Counted from the stretch's first letter, positions 25,659-34,120 are shown. The stretch: DNA of 64,000 bases from Bog-473 sp963745175 (GCA_963745175.1 CAVUWK010000001.1:248001-312000), one strand, 5' to 3'. Notes: generated from the sequence alone by a model not told the origin. A program made the numbers and translations.

Positions 25659-27932
25659 TCAGGTGCCGGCCATGGAGACGACGGGTTTGTTGAGCGGCGA
25701 GCCCCCCATGGACCCGAAGAACGGCGCGTTGTAGCTGAAGATGCCGCCGTCGGACGCCACGAAGCGGTACCCGGAGCCGTCCCGGTTGGCCTCCATGCCC
25801 ACGATGGGTGCGTTCAGGTGCATGCTGCCCGTGGAGCCGTCGAAGGGGGCGCCGAAGGAGAAGATGCCCCCGTCGGCCGCCACCTCCCAGTACCCGCCCG
25901 TCTGTCGGTCCGAGGCCATCCCCACGATGGGGGAGTTCAACGGCCGGCCCCCCATGGAGCCGTTGAACGACGCATCGCCGTAGTTGAAGATGCCTCCGTC
26001 GGAGGCGACCAGCCAGTAGCCGTGGCCGCTGGGTGTCGCGGCCACGCCGACAATGGGTCGGTTGAGATGGAGGCTGCCGGCGCTGCCGTAGAAGCCGGCG
26101 TCGCCGAAGTTGAAGATGCCGCCGTCGGAGGCCACGAGCCAGTACCCCGCGCCGTCCACGGTGGCCGCCATGCCGACGATCGGGGCATTGAGCGGCTTCC
26201 CGCCCATGGAGCCGAAGAACCCTGCGTTGCCGAAGGCGAAGATGCCGCCGTCCGACGCCACTTCCCAGTACCCGCCGCCGTCCTCGGTCAACGCGGAGGC
26301 CACCACGGGCCGGTTCAGGTGGATGCTGCCCGTCGACCCGCAGAACGGGATGTTCCCGTAGTTGAAGACGCCACCGTCGGACGCAGACAGGAGGTAGCCG
26401 TCGGGTGCCCCTGCGGGCGCGTTGCAGGGCACCTCGACCGTGGGCCCCGGTGTGCCGGCATCACCCGTGAGCTGGGGGTCGTGGTGGAACTGCGGCCACG
26501 CTCCCTGCTCGTAGACGCTCGAACCGGAGCCGCTCGTGTTGTCGATCTCCCAGTGGCCGATGAAGCCCGTCGCGCTCCCGCCCACATCGACGTACCCGGC
26601 GCCCGTGATGCCGATATGGCCGTCGGGGTCGTCGGTGACCAGCGGCGAGCTCTGGAACGCGTAGTTCGTCGCAAGTGTCGCCACCTCGGCCCCCGAGCGG
26701 CCGTCGAAGATGTCGATGCCGTCGGTGGTCGGGACGATGACGTCCTGGTAGCCGCCTCCGGTGAGGTCAGCCGTCACCGGTGAGCCGATCACCTGGCCGG
26801 AGGTCGCCGCCGACCAGACGGTGGCCCCGTTGGTCCCGTTGAGCACGTAGATCGTCGACGCTTGGGTCCCTTCGACCACGTCGAGCTGCCCGTTGCCCTG
26901 TACGTCGGCGAGGGCGGGCGAGTCGGCGGTGGTCCCGTTGAGCTGGTCGCTCCAGGCAAGGCCGCAGCCGGTGTTGATGGCGAAGACCCTGTTCGAGTCC
27001 GAGGCTCCCCCGTAGTAGCTCCCGTCTCCGATGGCGATGCCGACAGCGCCTCCGGCGAGGAACTGGCCGACGGCGGGCGAAGACCGGTCGATGTTCTGGT
27101 TCGTGTTGTACTGGCAGATGAGGCCGTCGTTGGGTGCCGGCTGCCCCGCATTGCCCGCGCTCGAGAGGATGCGGATGTGGCCGCCGTTGTTGTAGGTCTG
27201 GTTGTACGCCAGACCGGCACTCGAGTCGCCGCCGCTGATGATCTCGTTGTTGTCGTCGGCGTAGAGGTCGGCGACCGCAGCCGTCGAGAACACCGAGTCG
27301 CCCTGGAACCAGGGGAAGCCACCGAGCATGGCGCCGTTGCCGGCTCCCAGGGCGTCCGTGTTCTGCCCGAGCGATCCCGCCTCCACGCCGTAGCCGCCGG
27401 CGTAGGAGGCGACGGTCAGCGAGGCGGCAACCCCCGAGTGGGGCGTGCCGTCAGTGCCTGGGTTGTCCTCCTGGACGAACCATTGGTCGTGCCCGTTGTT
27501 GGTGATGGCCTGGTACCCGCCACCGGTGGGATCGGACGCGTTGCCGCTTCCGATGAAGACGGAGTCCGTACCGTTGGGCGAGATCGGAGCCACCGAAGGC
27601 GACGAGTCAACCGGCGCTCCGGCGAAGTAGGGCCACCCGGCCACCGGCGATCCGTTGCTGAGGTGGTCTGCGTAGACCCAGCCGGCGCGGTCGCCGACGA
27701 CCACCGCCGGCTGTCCGTCCAGGTTGGCGACGTTGGGGGAGGAGAGCGCGACGGGGTTTTTGGCGTCGTTGAGCGTGGTGCTCCACTTGAGGTTCGCGGC
27801 GAACCCGGCCGCATGCGCGACCTGGGTGGCCTGTGCGACGGGTGCCGCCTGCAGCGCGGTGGTCATGATCAGGGCGGCGGCGCCGGCCACCATGGTTGTG
27901 GGGAGGAAGAGCCTCCGTGCACGACGATTCAC
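25659..27932 (-). CDS. Secreted FG-GAP-like propeller with C-terminal GYW-SDGGIF repeats
   Basis: The 757-residue protein starts with a signal peptide (FLPTTMVAGAAALIMTTALQ). Residues about 50-480 are FG-GAP/VCBS-type blades (VALSSPNVANLDGQPAVVVG, SPALADVQGNGQLDVVEG, SPVTADLTGGGYQDVIVP), expected to fold as an integrin-like beta-propeller. The last 250 residues hold six repeats of about 42 residues around GYW-x-VASDGGIFNYG and LNxPIVGMA. GTG 27932 has AGGAG five bases upstream. It is exported and probably cell-surface. Repeats of this type are frequent in Acidimicrobiia. Divergent from the PBP gene. Ligand unknown. Confidence 0.8.
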   Translation of the reverse strand: MNRRARRLFLPTTMVAGAAALIMTTALQAAPVAQATQVAHAAGFAANLKWSTTLNDAKNPVALSSPNVANLDGQPAVVVGDRAGWVYADHLSNGSPVAGWPYFAGAPVDSSPSVAPISPNGTDSVFIGSGNASDPTGGGYQAITNNGHDQWFVQEDNPGTDGTPHSGVAASLTVASYAGGYGVEAGSLGQNTDALGAGNGAMLGGFPWFQGDSVFSTAAVADLYADDNNEIISGGDSSAGLAYNQTYNNGGHIRILSSAGNAGQPAPNDGLICQYNTNQNIDRSSPAVGQFLAGGAVGIAIGDGSYYGGASDSNRVFAINTGCGLAWSDQLNGTTADSPALADVQGNGQLDVVEGTQASTIYVLNGTNGATVWSAATSGQVIGSPVTADLTGGGYQDVIVPTTDGIDIFDGRSGAEVATLATNYAFQSSPLVTDDPDGHIGITGAGYVDVGGSATGFIGHWEIDNTSGSGSSVYEQGAWPQFHHDPQLTGDAGTPGPTVEVPCNAPAGAPDGYLLSASDGGVFNYGNIPFCGSTGSIHLNRPVVASALTEDGGGYWEVASDGGIFAFGNAGFFGSMGGKPLNAPIVGMAATVDGAGYWLVASDGGIFNFGDAGFYGSAGSLHLNRPIVGVAATPSGHGYWLVASDGGIFNYGDASFNGSMGGRPLNSPIVGMASDRQTGGYWEVAADGGIFSFGAPFDGSTGSMHLNAPIVGMEANRDGSGYRFVASDGGIFSYNAPFFGSMGGSPLNKPVVSMAGT
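25662..26410 (-). repeat. Six coding repeats arranged as three two-blade units
   Basis: Six units of about 125 bases encode GYW-x-VASDGGIF blades. They alternate between type A, ending GS(T/A)GS(I/L/M)HLN(R/A)P, and type B, ending GSMGG(K/R/S)PLN(A/S/K)P, so the true repeat is a pair of about 250 bases present three times. The first unit (PDGYLLSASDGG) and the last (GYRFVASDGG) are the most diverged. These are protein repeats, not a CRISPR or a mobile element. Confidence 0.8.
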
Positions 27933-28223
27933 GTCACTCCTCTCGCGTCCCGGTCGGCCCGTGCCGCCTCTGTTGGCGCGCCATCGGTTGCCCGGGGTCG
28001 CCGGACAGGCGCGTCCCCGGACACGAAGAAAGCGACTCGCCACTGCCTAGACCATCGGCACGACGGCACGAGGCCTTGACCCCCTCGCCGTCAGGTCCGG
28101 ACGCCCTCCGACCCGGTTGCAAGGGGGGTGGAACATCCAGAACGGGGATGAAGCCCTTGTGGGGGACCCGCCGCCTACCATTCCCGCAGTGATCGGGTCG
28201 TCCACGAAGTGGCTGGCGGGCTG

Positions 28224-29783
28224 ATGGGTCGTCGGATCCGATGGCTCGGCGTGATCATGGTGGCCTGCCTCGGCCTGGTGGTGGCCCAGCTGGTGAACAT
28301 CCAGCTGGTCAAGGCCAAGTCGCTCCAGACCTCGCCCTTCAACCCCCGGGTGTCGTCGCAGGTGTACATCAACCCGAGGGGGACGATCACGGCCGCCGAC
28401 GGCACGGTCCTGGCGAAGTCGATCCCGACGCCGGCCGGGACCAACACGCAGGCCTACCCCTACCACTACGTGCGTCAGTACCCCCAAGGCCCGTTGTACG
28501 CCGGGATCACGGGCTACGACTCCGCCCTCTACTACGGCACGTCCGGCATCGAACAGCAATACGACTCGTACCTGTCGCCCCACCAGCCGCCGCCGCAGAC
28601 GTTGAGCCAGCTGATCTTCCGCCAGCAGCAGCCGCGGATCACCGACAATGTCTCGCTGACCGTCGAACCCTCGCTCCAGAATGCGGCGTGGTCGGCCCTG
28701 ACCACTTTGCCGCCGGGCGCCAACAACGACGGGGCGGTGGTGGTGCTGCAGCCGTCGACAGGGAACATCCTGGCCATGGTGTCGAACCCGACCTTCGACC
28801 CCAACCCGCTGGTGAGCACCTCGTTGAAGGCAGAGCAGCTGGCCTACTACAGCTATATCCAGAAGGACCACGAGGGCTTCTTCCCGCTCCGGCCCATCGC
28901 CACCCGCGAGACGTTCCCGCCGGGCTCGACCATGAAGGTGGTGACCAGCACCGCCGCCTACAACCTGAAGCCGGCGCTGGCCGGCTTCGACTACCCGGTC
29001 CAGCAGTGCCAGTCGTTCTCCGACTCGAACAAGCTGCTGTGCGACCAGTCCGGGCCCTGCGGCGGGACGATGACCCAGATGCTCCCGTTCTCGTGTGACC
29101 CGGGCTACGCCGAGCTCGGTGTCCAGCTGGGCGTCCCCGTCATGACCAAGCAGGCCGAGCTCTTCGGCTACAACTCGGTGCCTGGGATCGACCTGCCCGA
29201 CACCTCCGCCTCCGTGTTCCCCCCGCTGGCGCCCAATTCACAGGCCTTCCTCGGGCAGAGCTCCATCGGCCAGTACAACGTGCAGACGAGCGCGCTGCAG
29301 AACGCCATGGTGGCCGCCGGGATCGCCAACGGCGGCATGCTCATGACGCCCCACCTGATGTCGTCGATCCACGACTCCCAGGGTGCCCTGGTGCAGACCT
29401 ACACGCCGAAGGTGGCCGCGACGGTGTCGTCTGCGCAGACGGCGCAGCAGGTCACCTCCCTCATGGAGGGCGTCGTGGCCAGCGGCACTGCGGCCGGCGT
29501 CGGCTTCCCCGCCAACCTGTGCGCCGCGGTCAAGACCGGAACCGCGCAGACCGACCCGACCACCGGCCTGACCGACACGTGGATGATCGGCTTCGCGCCG
29601 GCCAACCACCCCCAGGTGGCCGTGGCGGTCGTAGTGCCGCAGCAGTCCAACGGCTCGGATGGCGCCCACATCGCCGGGCCGATCATGAAGGCGGTCCTCG
29701 AGGCCGCCGTGCCCCAGGCATCCGTGACCCTGCCCTGCAACGTGCAGCCGGTGCCGACGTCGGCCTTCACGTCCGGCCACTAG
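28224..29783 (+). CDS. Class B penicillin-binding protein, PbpA-like transpeptidase
   Basis: One membrane helix (LGVIMVACLGLVVAQLVNIQ) is followed by the pedestal domain (NPRGTITAADGTVLAKS, then YAGITGYDSALYYGTSGIE) and a transpeptidase. The active-site SxxK is GSTMK and the KTG is AVKTGTAQTD, so it is a peptidoglycan D,D-transpeptidase of the PbpA group. The middle SxN motif reads FSCDPGYAELG, with Asp in place of the usual Asn. Length 519 residues is normal for the group. GTG 28209 is an alternative start. No rodA or pknB lies beside it, which is unusual for this family. Divergent from the secreted propeller. Confidence 0.85.
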   Translation: MGRRIRWLGVIMVACLGLVVAQLVNIQLVKAKSLQTSPFNPRVSSQVYINPRGTITAADGTVLAKSIPTPAGTNTQAYPYHYVRQYPQGPLYAGITGYDSALYYGTSGIEQQYDSYLSPHQPPPQTLSQLIFRQQQPRITDNVSLTVEPSLQNAAWSALTTLPPGANNDGAVVVLQPSTGNILAMVSNPTFDPNPLVSTSLKAEQLAYYSYIQKDHEGFFPLRPIATRETFPPGSTMKVVTSTAAYNLKPALAGFDYPVQQCQSFSDSNKLLCDQSGPCGGTMTQMLPFSCDPGYAELGVQLGVPVMTKQAELFGYNSVPGIDLPDTSASVFPPLAPNSQAFLGQSSIGQYNVQTSALQNAMVAAGIANGGMLMTPHLMSSIHDSQGALVQTYTPKVAATVSSAQTAQQVTSLMEGVVASGTAAGVGFPANLCAAVKTGTAQTDPTTGLTDTWMIGFAPANHPQVAVAVVVPQQSNGSDGAHIAGPIMKAVLEAAVPQASVTLPCNVQPVPTSAFTSGH

Positions 29784-29824
29784 GCCCGAGGCCCGCCGGG
29801 TAGAGCGTCCCCGGCCGCGGCGGG

Positions 29825-29851
29825 TACACTATCTGCGTGCCTACGCAGGTA
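29825..29851 (+). promoter_or_regulatory. ArsR-type operator over leaderless start
   Basis: TACACT at 29825-29830 is a -10 box six bases before GTG 29837. An inverted repeat with arms CTGCGT (29833-29838) and ACGCAG (29843-29848), extended as TATCTGCGT/ACGCAGGTA with one mismatch, lies across the start codon. SmtB/CmtR-type repressors bind similar sites, so metal-dependent autorepression of the arsR-czcD pair is likely. No clear -35 box is seen. Confidence 0.6.
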
Positions 29852-30157
29852 GTTAGAAGCATTGCCGGTGAGGAGTACCGCTCCGCCGTCGGGATGCTCA
29901 AGCTCCTGGCCGACGAGACCCGGCTGCGGGTCATCTGCGCCCTGCTGGAGGGCGAGCACCCGGTCAACGAACTGGCGGAGCTGGTGGGCGCGCAGCCCGC
30001 TGCCGTCTCGCAGCATCTGGCCAAGCTCCGCCTCGCCCGCCTGGTGCGCAGCCGCCGCGAAGGCACCCGGATCTTCTATGTGCTCGACGACGCGCACGTG
30101 CGCCGGCTCGTCGAGGAAGTGTTGTCCCACGCGGATCACGTGACGGCAGATGGCTGA
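29837..30157 (+). CDS. ArsR/SmtB-family transcriptional regulator
   Basis: The 106-residue winged-helix protein reads MLKLLADETRLRVICALLEG, then VNELAELVGAQPAAVSQHLA as recognition helices, and RRLVEEVLSHADHV at the C-terminus. The alpha-5 His-rich end resembles zinc-sensing members, with a D/H pattern. No CxC arsenic site is present, so a zinc, cobalt or nickel type is favoured. It overlaps the CDF transporter gene by eight bases, so the two form an operon. Start GTG 29837 is leaderless. The operator lies on its own start. Confidence 0.85.
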   Translation: MPTQVVRSIAGEEYRSAVGMLKLLADETRLRVICALLEGEHPVNELAELVGAQPAAVSQHLAKLRLARLVRSRREGTRIFYVLDDAHVRRLVEEVLSHADHVTADG

Positions 30158-31070
30158 CCGCCACGACCATCCCGCCGGGCAGCCGTCGGTGGACACCGAC
30201 CGCCGCGCCCTGAAAATCGCGCTGGTCCTCCTCGTCGCCTTCATGGTGTTCGAGGTCGCAGCCGCCGTCGCCTCGAACTCGCTCGTCCTGCTGGCCGACG
30301 CCGGGCACATGCTGGTCGATGTCGGCGCCATTGCCGGGTCCCTCGTGGCGATCCGTCTGGCCGCCCGCCCCGAGACCGGGTCGCACACCTACGGCATGAA
30401 GCGCGCCGAGATCCTGGCGGCCGCCACCAATGCCATCGCCCTGCTCGTCGTCTCCGCTCTGGTCACCTACGACGCCGTGCTCCGGCTCGTGCACCCGTCG
30501 GCGGTCGACGGGGCCGTGCTGATCGTGGTCGCCGCCGTTGGCGTGGCCGTCAACCTGGCCGCGACGATGACCATCGCCCGGGCCGATCGGCGCTCGTTGA
30601 ACATCGAGGGGGCCTACCGCCACATCCTCACCGACCTGTACGGGTTCGCCGGCACCCTGATCGCCGGTGTGGTGATCGTCGTCTGGGGCTTCGACCGCGC
30701 CGACGCCGTCGCCTCGCTGGTCGTCGTCCTCCTCATGTTGAAGGCGGCGGTGCAGCTGCTGCGGCCGGCGCTGCGCATCCTGCTCGAGGCGACACCCGAG
30801 GACATCGACATGGCGGAGGTGCGCCGGCACCTGATGGAACTGCCCGAGGTGCAGTCGGTCCACGACCTGCACGCCTGGACCCTGACCTCGTCGCTCCCGA
30901 TCCTGACCGCTCACGTCGTGGTCACCGACGAGTGCTTCACGACCGGTGAAGCCGGTCGGGTGCTCGACCACCTCCAGGAGTGCCTGACCGGGCACTTCGA
31001 CGTGGCGCACTCGACGCTGCAGTTCGAGTCGCCCGGGCACATCGAGCACGAGCTCGGCGGGCACGCCTGA
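30150..31070 (+). CDS. Cation diffusion facilitator, CzcD/ZitB-like metal exporter
   Basis: The 306-residue protein has six membrane helices. The metal site is visible as LLADAGHMLVDVGAI in helix two and HILTDLYGFAGTL in helix five, giving the HxxxD ligands typical of zinc and cobalt exporters. HDHPAGQP at the N-terminus adds histidines. The C-terminal domain (EVQSVHDLHAWTLTSSLPIL) is the cytosolic metallochaperone-like fold. It probably exports zinc under control of the ArsR gene, with which it overlaps by eight bases. Convergent with the RNA methyltransferase gene. Confidence 0.9.
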   Translation: MADRHDHPAGQPSVDTDRRALKIALVLLVAFMVFEVAAAVASNSLVLLADAGHMLVDVGAIAGSLVAIRLAARPETGSHTYGMKRAEILAAATNAIALLVVSALVTYDAVLRLVHPSAVDGAVLIVVAAVGVAVNLAATMTIARADRRSLNIEGAYRHILTDLYGFAGTLIAGVVIVVWGFDRADAVASLVVVLLMLKAAVQLLRPALRILLEATPEDIDMAEVRRHLMELPEVQSVHDLHAWTLTSSLPILTAHVVVTDECFTTGEAGRVLDHLQECLTGHFDVAHSTLQFESPGHIEHELGGHA

Positions 31071-31076
31071 GGCGAC

Positions 31077-31098
31077 CGCCTCGCTGCGGCACGAGGCG
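31077..31098. terminator. Bidirectional hairpin between convergent genes
   Basis: Perfect seven-base arms CGCCTCG (31077-31083) and CGAGGCG (31092-31098) with an eight-base loop lie in the 33-base gap between the stops of the CDF and RNA methyltransferase genes. No U-run follows, which is usual in high-GC actinobacteria. Confidence 0.5.
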
Positions 31099-31103
31099 CC
31101 GGC

Positions 31104-32372
31104 TCAGCGAGCGGGCCGGGAGGGTGGTTCGAGGGCCGCCACGAGCTCGACGTGTTCGGTCATGGGGAAGATGTCGAAGGCGCGCAGAGCGGCGAGGCGC
31201 CACCCCTCGTCGAGCAGGACGCGGATGTCGCGCCCGAACGAGGCCGGGTCGCACGATACGTAGATCACCGTGCGCACGGTCGGGGCGTGGGGCGCCAGGG
31301 CCCGCATGACGTCGGTCCCCGCGCCCTCGCGGGCGGGGTCCAACACCACGATGTCGGGCCGCCCCAGGCCGGTCTCCACCAGCAGGGGCGTCACCGCGCC
31401 CTCCAGGACGCGCAGATTGCGGAAGTCGGCGCCGTTGTGCCGGGCGTCGGCGCAGGCGCGCCCGTCCCGCTCCACGGCGAGGACCGACCCCGACGGGCCC
31501 ACCGCTTCGGCGAGGGGGACCGAGAACAGTCCGGCGCCGGCGTAGAGGTCCACGACCGCTGCCCCGCCGCAGTCGCCGGCGAGGGCCAGGACGGCGAAGA
31601 GCAGCGCGGCGGCAGCGCCCGTGTGCACCTGCCAGAAGACGCCGGGCGAGATGCGGTAGGTGCGGCCACCGACCGAGGCGTGCACCGCTGCGGGCTCCCG
31701 GCGGACCTTCCCTCCGACCACCAGTCCGGTGCCGAGGTCGGGCAGGCGCGGCGACGCTTTCCGGCGAGGCGTCACGGAGACCACCGCCTCGTCCGGCTCG
31801 GTCCCCGTCACCACCTCGAGCTCGGTGGCGCCTGGCCACAGGACCGTGAGGGCGCCCGTGGCGGCGACGGCCGGGCTGGCCAGGGGGCAGTCGTCGACGT
31901 ATTCGAGCCGATGGGAGCGATGGCGCCTGAAACCCACGGCGCCGCGGCCGTCCACCGCGACGCGCACCCGGCTGCGCCAGCCCAGCCCGGCGTCGTCACC
32001 GGGAACCGGCTCCACCTCGACGGCCCGCTCCAGTCCTGCCAGGCGCTCCAGTTGCTCCGAGATTCTGAAGGCCTTCAGGCGTCGCTGCGCCCCGACGTCC
32101 ACGTGCTGGAAGTCGCAGCCGCCACAGCGCCCGGGCCCGGCATGCGGGCACGGGGGCTCGACGCGGTCGGGGGAGCGGGTCAGGATCTCGACGGCATCGG
32201 CCCGCTGGTAGGAGGTGGTGTCAGCCGTCACCCGGGCCCGGACCCGTTCGCCGGGGAGGCTGTGCCGGACGAAGACCACCTTCCCGTCGGGGGCCCGGGC
32301 CACGCAGCCCCCACCAGCCGCGATGGCGCCCACCTCGAGCTCCAGGAGGCCCGGGTCCTCGGGGGTCGCCAT
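31104..32372 (-). CDS. TRAM-domain RNA uracil-5 methyltransferase (TrmA/RlmD family)
   Basis: The 422-residue protein has an N-terminal TRAM domain (LLELEVGAIAAGGGCVARAP, HSLPGERVRARVTA). A Cys cluster CPHAGPGRCGGCDFQH fits the 4Fe-4S ligands of RlmD/RlmC. The methyltransferase domain shows GVFWQVH, VVDLYAGAGLFSVPLAE for SAM, and the catalytic Cys in IYVSCDPASFGRD. It methylates uracil C5 in rRNA or tRNA. ATG 32372 follows TACGCT by seven bases and has no Shine-Dalgarno, suggesting a leaderless message. Divergent from the DGPF-ECF42 operon. Specific target site is not predictable. Confidence 0.85.
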   Translation of the reverse strand: MATPEDPGLLELEVGAIAAGGGCVARAPDGKVVFVRHSLPGERVRARVTADTTSYQRADAVEILTRSPDRVEPPCPHAGPGRCGGCDFQHVDVGAQRRLKAFRISEQLERLAGLERAVEVEPVPGDDAGLGWRSRVRVAVDGRGAVGFRRHRSHRLEYVDDCPLASPAVAATGALTVLWPGATELEVVTGTEPDEAVVSVTPRRKASPRLPDLGTGLVVGGKVRREPAAVHASVGGRTYRISPGVFWQVHTGAAAALLFAVLALAGDCGGAAVVDLYAGAGLFSVPLAEAVGPSGSVLAVERDGRACADARHNGADFRNLRVLEGAVTPLLVETGLGRPDIVVLDPAREGAGTDVMRALAPHAPTVRTVIYVSCDPASFGRDIRVLLDEGWRLAALRAFDIFPMTEHVELVAALEPPSRPAR

Positions 32373-32420
32373 GGCAGGGAGCGTAGGGCGGCGAAGTTGG
32401 TCAAGATTTCGGGGCCGGGG

Positions 32421-32447
32421 TGTCGATCCGGGCGGTCCCCGATCGTC
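32421..32447 (+). promoter_or_regulatory. ECF42-type promoter (TGTCGA-N17-CGTC)
   Basis: TGTCGA at 32421-32426 and CGTC at 32444-32447, spacer 17, match the published ECF42 consensus (TGTCGA at -35, CG[A/T]C at -10). The site is 34 bases upstream of the DGPF gene, whose operon encodes an ECF42 sigma factor, so direct autoregulation is predicted. Confidence 0.65.
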
Positions 32448-32481
32448 GTAGGAGCGAAACCAACCCCAACCAGGAGGACTG

Positions 32482-32829
32482 ATGCGATACCTGTTGCTGA
32501 TTGCCGGAGACGAGAGCCAGATGCAGAACGCCACTGCCGCACAGGGCGAGGCTATGACGAACGAGTATGCCGAGTTCGGCAAGACGATGGCCGAGCGGGG
32601 CGTGCTCCAGGGCGGCGAGCGCTTGCGCCCGACGAGTGACGCCACCACCGTGCGGGTTCGCAACGGTGAGGTGCTGGCCACCGACGGCCCGTTCGCCGAG
32701 ACCAAGGAGCAGCTCGCGGGCTACTACGTCGTGGACTGCAAGGACCTCGACGAGGCCATTGAAGTGGCGGCGAAGATCCCGGGCGCCCGCACGGGCAGCA
32801 TCGAAGTGAGGCCGATCTGGGAGCTGTGA
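32482..32829 (+). CDS. YciI/DGPF-domain protein (ECF42 partner)
   Basis: The 115-residue protein begins MRYLLLIAGDESQMQ and carries the DGPF signature in VLATDGPFAETKEQLAGYYV, with DLDEAIEVAAKIP near the end. It has the dimeric alpha-beta-barrel YCII fold. DGPF genes are the standard partners of ECF42 sigma factors; their biochemical role is unknown. AGGAGG lies about six bases upstream of ATG 32482. The stop overlaps the GTG of the sigma gene (GTGA), so translation is coupled. A matching ECF42 promoter precedes it. Confidence 0.9.
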   Translation: MRYLLLIAGDESQMQNATAAQGEAMTNEYAEFGKTMAERGVLQGGERLRPTSDATTVRVRNGEVLATDGPFAETKEQLAGYYVVDCKDLDEAIEVAAKIPGARTGSIEVRPIWEL

Positions 32830-34064
32830 CCCCCGAGGTCGAGGCGGCCGTCGCCCGGGCGTTCCAGTCCGAGTGGGGCAGGGTCGTGGCGACCCTGGTC
32901 CGGCTCACGGGCGACTGGGACCTGGCCGAGGAGTGCGCGGAGGACGCCTTTGCGACGGCGCTGGAGCGCTGGCCGCGCGACGGCGTCCCGCGCCGCCCCG
33001 GCGTGTGGCTGACGACTGTGGCGCGCAACCGCGCCATCGACCGGGCGCGGCGCGACCGGGCGGGTGCATCGAAGACGCGGGAGGTCGCCGTCATGGCCAC
33101 TGGGGAGAACACAGGGGAGGAGGAGCTGGCACCGGACGAAGACATGCCCGACGACCGGCTCCGCTTGATGTTCACCTGCTGCCACCCGGCGTTGTCGTTC
33201 GAGGCACAGGTGGCGCTGACCCTGCGCACGCTGGCGGGCATGACGACGACCGAGATCGCCCGTGCCTTCCTCGTGCCGGAGGCGACTATGGCCCAGCGGC
33301 TGGTCCGGGCCAAGCGCAAGATCCGCCACGCGGGGATCCCCTTCGTGGTGCCGCCGGCGTACCAGCTGGTGGAGCGGACGGCCGCGGTGCTGGCCGTGCT
33401 CTACCTCCTCTTCAACGAGGGGTACTCCGCCAGCTCGGGCGCTGACCTGGTCCGCCTGAGCCTGACGACGGAGGCCATCCGACTCGGTCGGGTCTTGTGC
33501 GCTCTGATGCCGGACGAACCCGAGGCGCTCGGGTTACTCGCTCTGATGCTGTTCCACGACGCCCGCAGCGCGGCCAGGGTGGACGGCGAAGGGGACCTGG
33601 TGGTGCTGGCGGAGCAGGACCGTTCGTTGTTCGACCCCGCCGCCATTGCCGAGGGGCACGAGCGACTCGGTGCAGCGCTAAGACTGCGCCGCCCCGGCCC
33701 CTTCCAGGTCCAGGCGGCCATCGCGGCGTGCCACGTGGGGGACGTGGGCGATACGGACTGGGCCGAGATCGCCGCGTTGTACGACCGCCTGTTCGACATG
33801 GCGCCCTCAGCCGTGATCGCGCTGAACCGCGCTGTGGCGGTGTCAATGAGCGAGGGGCCCGAGGCGGGGTTGGCCCTCATCGAACGGATCGCCCCCGATG
33901 GGCTGCCGGAGTACCACCTCCTGCCGGCGGCACGCGGGGACATGTTGCGCCGGCTTGGTCGTCGCTCCGAGGCCGCCGAGGCCTATCGCCAGGCCCACGA
34001 CCTGGCGGGGACCGACGCCGAGCGGCGCTACCTCGAGCGGCGCCTGCTCGAGACAACCGGGTAG
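32826..34064 (+). CDS. ECF42-group RNA polymerase sigma factor with TPR-like C-terminus
   Basis: Sigma region 2 is LVRLTGDWDLAEECAEDAFA and VWLTTVARNRAIDRARRD, and region 4 is AGMTTTEIARAFLVPEATMA. The hallmark LRLMFTCCHPAL precedes region 4, and LYLLFNEGYSAS marks the start of the roughly 220-residue C-terminal extension that folds as TPR-type helices in this group. Total length is 412 residues, as usual. No anti-sigma gene is present; ECF42 factors are thought to be governed by their own C-terminus. It shares an operon with the DGPF gene. A hairpin follows at 34103. Confidence 0.9.
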   Translation: MTPEVEAAVARAFQSEWGRVVATLVRLTGDWDLAEECAEDAFATALERWPRDGVPRRPGVWLTTVARNRAIDRARRDRAGASKTREVAVMATGENTGEEELAPDEDMPDDRLRLMFTCCHPALSFEAQVALTLRTLAGMTTTEIARAFLVPEATMAQRLVRAKRKIRHAGIPFVVPPAYQLVERTAAVLAVLYLLFNEGYSASSGADLVRLSLTTEAIRLGRVLCALMPDEPEALGLLALMLFHDARSAARVDGEGDLVVLAEQDRSLFDPAAIAEGHERLGAALRLRRPGPFQVQAAIAACHVGDVGDTDWAEIAALYDRLFDMAPSAVIALNRAVAVSMSEGPEAGLALIERIAPDGLPEYHLLPAARGDMLRRLGRRSEAAEAYRQAHDLAGTDAERRYLERRLLETTG

Positions 34065-34102
34065 GGCCCGGTCCGGCTCAGCCGCCCCGAACCGTCACGA
34101 TG

Positions 34103-34120
34103 AGGGGCCCGAAGGCCCCT
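34103..34120 (+). terminator. Hairpin after ECF42 gene
   Basis: Arms AGGGGCC (34103-34109) and GGCCCCT (34114-34120) with a four-base loop CGAA lie 38 bases after the sigma factor stop. A CGAA tetraloop on a seven-base stem is stable; there is no U-run. Confidence 0.45.

Noticed and set aside
25662..26410. CRISPR-like direct repeats
   Set aside because: Units of about 125 bases encode protein blades in one frame, with no short identical repeats and unique spacers, and no cas genes.
25518..28079. Two long plus-strand frames opposite the secreted repeat protein
   Set aside because: Antisense shadows typical of very GC-rich DNA; no start signals or family motifs, whereas the minus frame has a signal peptide and clear repeats.
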